DNA of 64,000 bases from Bicyclus anynana (lineage: Eukaryota > Arthropoda > Insecta > Lepidoptera > Nymphalidae): the NCBI RefSeq assembly GCF_947172395.1, contig NC_069093.1, forward strand, positions 12,993,561 to 13,057,560, read 5' to 3'. Below the pieces are notes generated by a model. It was not told where the DNA came from, ran no database searches, and saw only the letters and a list, made by a program, of their open reading frames with translations. The translations under genes and the position numbers were made by a program. Shown here piece after piece: positions 61,690-64,000 of the stretch. Position 1 is the first letter of the stretch. Every line of letters begins with the position of its first letter.

Positions 61690-62339
61690 AGATTGTATTC
61701 GAAACGAGCGTGTGTCCTTCCTTGTATAATTCGCACAAACAACAAAGTTGGTTGCAGGTCCGGTGCGGCGCCGGAGCGCATCGTGTGACATGCCACAGAT
61801 ATTTGTAGTTATTTAAATATAATAATACCTAAATATCGTCTACAATGTGAAGTTGTGTATTCAGGAAGTGTAAAAACTATATATATTTATGTATATATAA
61901 TGTAGGTAAATACAAAATTGTGCATGTGTGCGCTCAGTGGAGAAGCTGAGTTTGGAATACTTTTTGTGGTAATTTTGTAGGCAAGTAACATATCTAATAG
62001 TATAAAATCATTGGTTATACCACCACTAAAATTCTAAGAATTATTACATAAAGCAAATATTCATAGATTTTATAAAGGTAAATGCAGGCAACATCGTACA
62101 CTCGAGAAGCTTTTTCAGCTCTTCCTAGATGACGTAACGTCAGATTGATGCAATGCGATCGCAACGAACGTTCTAATTGGTGCATTCAAATTAGCCGCTG
62201 TTCCAATTTTAAATTTTACCAACGTTTCTTACGTGGCTTCACACTACACAATATTGAGCTAAATTTGGAAGTTAAAAAAATATTAAAACCTTGTAGCTTT
62301 GGTTTCCTGGGAAATGGGGCGGGCCCTTTTTTTTCTGAT
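61690..62339. other. No recognised element
   Basis: GC-rich spot at 61755-61785 (GGTCCGGTGCGGCGCCGGAG). A 97-codon plus frame (62145-62438) runs into the jockey copy antisense and is not credible. Confidence 0.4.
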
Positions 62340-62660
62340 TGTGTAAGTGCCGTAGGCTCCTTATGGGAGCTCAGCGGCGTTACCGGGGGGCTTGGGCGAG
62401 CGCAAAAGCATTGCCTGATGGGCGGAAAGACTCTCTAAGGGTGTCTCCTGTGAGACTCGGACCACGGCTTAGAGGGCCGTTCGGGAAGGGTGTTTTGGCC
62501 TGAGTGTATCAGTCCGGGCGCTCCCGAGATCGTGAGTTAAAAAAGCCCACGTCTGGGTGACGTCAGATATCGAGGACCTCGTCTTCGCCGGCGAAGACGC
62601 TGTGTAGCTTGTGTTTGTGTTGCCTGGGAAGCATTGTCGTTCTTTATGTCATCGTTTTTT
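62340..62660 (-). pseudogene. Jockey-type LINE 3' fragment, second copy
   Basis: On the minus strand it matches 53648-53990: end of the ORF (codes for the RLRRRRR-like stretch, complement of GTCTTCGCCGGCGAAGACG) and the 3' UTR (complement of GAGACTCGGACCACGGCTTA). Several small deletions, including about 40 bases of UTR. The T17 run at 62656-62672 on the 5' side is unexpected for a LINE start and may be the A-tail of another antisense retroposon. Confidence 0.85.
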
Positions 62661-62896
62661 TTTTTTTTTTACGTTTGCCGTGGAGACACTTGGGCCATGG
62701 AGTCGCAATGCCAAAAAAAATCCTCGGAATCATTTCACCGCTTGACAATAAAAATAAGTTAGAAAGTTATAATATTTTTTACTTGTGGCTTAGCCTTAAT
62801 ACGTTGTTCCAATGCTGGTATTAGGACAATTAATGTTGTAACGAAACCACTATTAAATAATAAATATACCTAACTTATAATTTATATATTCCACAG

Positions 62897-63196
62897 AAGC
62901 ACAGCTATGCTTGGAGATTCTCTGTGTGATCGAATCAGGAATGAGGAGATCCGCAAAAGAAACAAAATCACCGACATAGCTCAACGACTCACGAACTGAA
63001 GTGGCAATAGACGGGGCACATAGTTCGAAGAGCCGAGCCGTAGGACGTTGGGGTCCTAAGGTGTAATGGCGAACCCTCAGTAGAAAGCGCAGACCCCCAC
63101 TGGCGGACTGACGATATCAAATGAGTCGCAAGGATTAGCTGGATGCAGGTGGATCAGCATTGGACGTCCATCGGTTGAATTGATGATGATGGTGAT
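62897..63196 (+). pseudogene. RTE LINE ORF2 C-terminal remnant
   Basis: GATTCTCTGTGTGATCGAAT, ATCACCGACATAGCTCAACG and CCATCGGTTGAATTGATGAT mark a 5'-truncated copy. It has several frameshifts and stops (for example GAACTGAAGTGGCAATAG) and a duplicated CCGAGCCG. The (GAT)n tail abuts SINE-B. Confidence 0.82.
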
Positions 63197-63200
63197 TACC

Positions 63201-63497
63201 TATTCATCATTATCTCTCACTGCTGAGCTCGAGTCTCCTCTCAGAATGAGAGGGGTTAGGCCAATAGTCCACCACGCTGTCTCAATGCGGATTAACAGAC
63301 TTCACACACGCAGAGAATTAAGAAAATTCTCTGGTATGCAGGTTTCCTTACGATGTTTTCCTTCACCGTTTGAGACACGTAATATTTAATTTCTTAAAAT
63401 GCTGAAAAGTTGGAAGTACATGCCCCGGACTGGATTTGAACCCACATCCTCTATAATCGGAGGCAGAGGCCATATCCACTGGGCTATCACGGCTCAT
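63201..63497 (-). mobile_element. SINE-B, near full length
   Basis: Minus-strand head AGCCGTGATAGCCCAGTGGA and B box GGTTCAAATCC. The tail lacks GAATATGGGTTGATAA, ending TGAGAGATAATGATGAAT against the RTE tail. Confidence 0.92.
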
Positions 63498-63715
63498 ACC
63501 TTACCCATTGCATTGATTACCTATTGCTGGATTTTATTATTTATTTTTTGCACATATTATTTGTTTTTTTTTTTGTAAACGTAAATTGCATGTAATATAC
63601 GCAGTGCAGTAATAGTGCTGCCGTTCGTCGATACAACAGAATAACTAAAAAGCTATTATTATACAGCCTACAGCTACGGGTTCTTCGATATTTGACTAAC
63701 TAGGTATTTCGTAGT

Positions 63716-63960
63716 GTTTTTTATCCGACTGCGTCTGAAGGAGGGTAATGTTTTTCGAGTGTATATATGTGTGTATGTATGTCCATTTCTTTGGCACGCT
63801 CTACAGCCCAAACGGCTGGACGGATTTTGACATGAGATGTCATTGAGTTCGTTAGAATTGTGGTAGTGACATAGGCTATATACATTTTCAAAATGGCGGC
63901 CGTAAATGAAAATAAGGTGGGTGGGTAAGTTTTTTTTTTAATTATCCTAATAATATGGGT
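63716..63960 (+). mobile_element. Rep-V, longest copy
   Basis: TTTTTTATCCGACTGCGTCT, GGAGGGTAATGTTTTTCGAG, CCCAAACGGCTGGACGGATT and TTCAAAATGGCGGCCGTAAA. It runs towards the window end, so its 3' limit is not seen. Confidence 0.55.
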
Positions 63961-64000
63961 ATCAAATGAAAGGTTGTAAAAAATACTAATTGCATCATAA

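Overview
The window looks like insect DNA, almost certainly from a butterfly or moth. It is AT-rich and packed with interspersed repeats characteristic of lepidopteran genomes: short Helitrons with CTAG 3' ends, several tRNA-derived SINEs, RTE-type LINE tails ending in (TGA)n or (ATG)n, and jockey-type LINE remnants. I find no host protein-coding exon, rRNA or genuine tRNA gene that I can defend. The window reads as intergenic or deep-intronic DNA built by repeated nested transposition.

Family names used here are mine. SINE-A: head with GGCCTCCGTGG, body with CGTACCGCCAAGCG, A-rich tail. SINE-B: head with AGCCGTGATAGCCCAGTGG, tail (ATG/TGA)n. SINE-C: head with TGGTTAGCTGGCTCAGCTA, ATG-rich tail. 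SINE-D: head with GCCTCAATAGCTCAACGG. Hel-1: Helitron ending GGGCGTCCGCTAG. Hel-2: Helitron ending GCGGCGTCAGCTAG. Hel-3: Helitron starting AACCGACTTCAAAAAAGG and ending GTCCGCTAG. LINE-Z: LINE 3' end with tail GAAATAAATGATTTTTGA. LINE-Y: LINE tail coding ...QRGNAASI.... Rep-U, V, W and X: unclassified dispersed repeats.

Layout: 1-2230 is mostly unique DNA with a CpG-rich block at 1091-1400 and a consensus CRE at 924. 2231-13400 is a mosaic of SINE, Helitron, RTE and MITE copies. 13931-19001 is the centrepiece: a 5.1-kb DIRS-like tyrosine-recombinase retrotransposon on the minus strand. It has 156-bp inverted terminal repeats, an internal complementary region, decayed gag, RNase H and recombinase pieces, and a 125-133 bp minisatellite inside gag. 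19004-27650 is again a mosaic, with palindromes and MITEs. 27650-29330 is repeat-poor. 29330-43100 and 44330-53110 are dense nests of SINE, LINE and Helitron copies, including exactly abutting Helitrons at 46705/46706 and a 320-bp solo-LTR-like unit at 47861-48180. 53224-54020 is the 3' end of a jockey-type LINE, with a second, inverted copy at 62340-62660. The rest is sparse.

There is no operon-like cooperation. The functional links are between parasites: SINE-B and SINE-C share the (ATG)n tail of the RTE elements that probably mobilise them, and the DIRS copy has identical repeats around broken genes, suggesting it was moved by proteins supplied from another copy.
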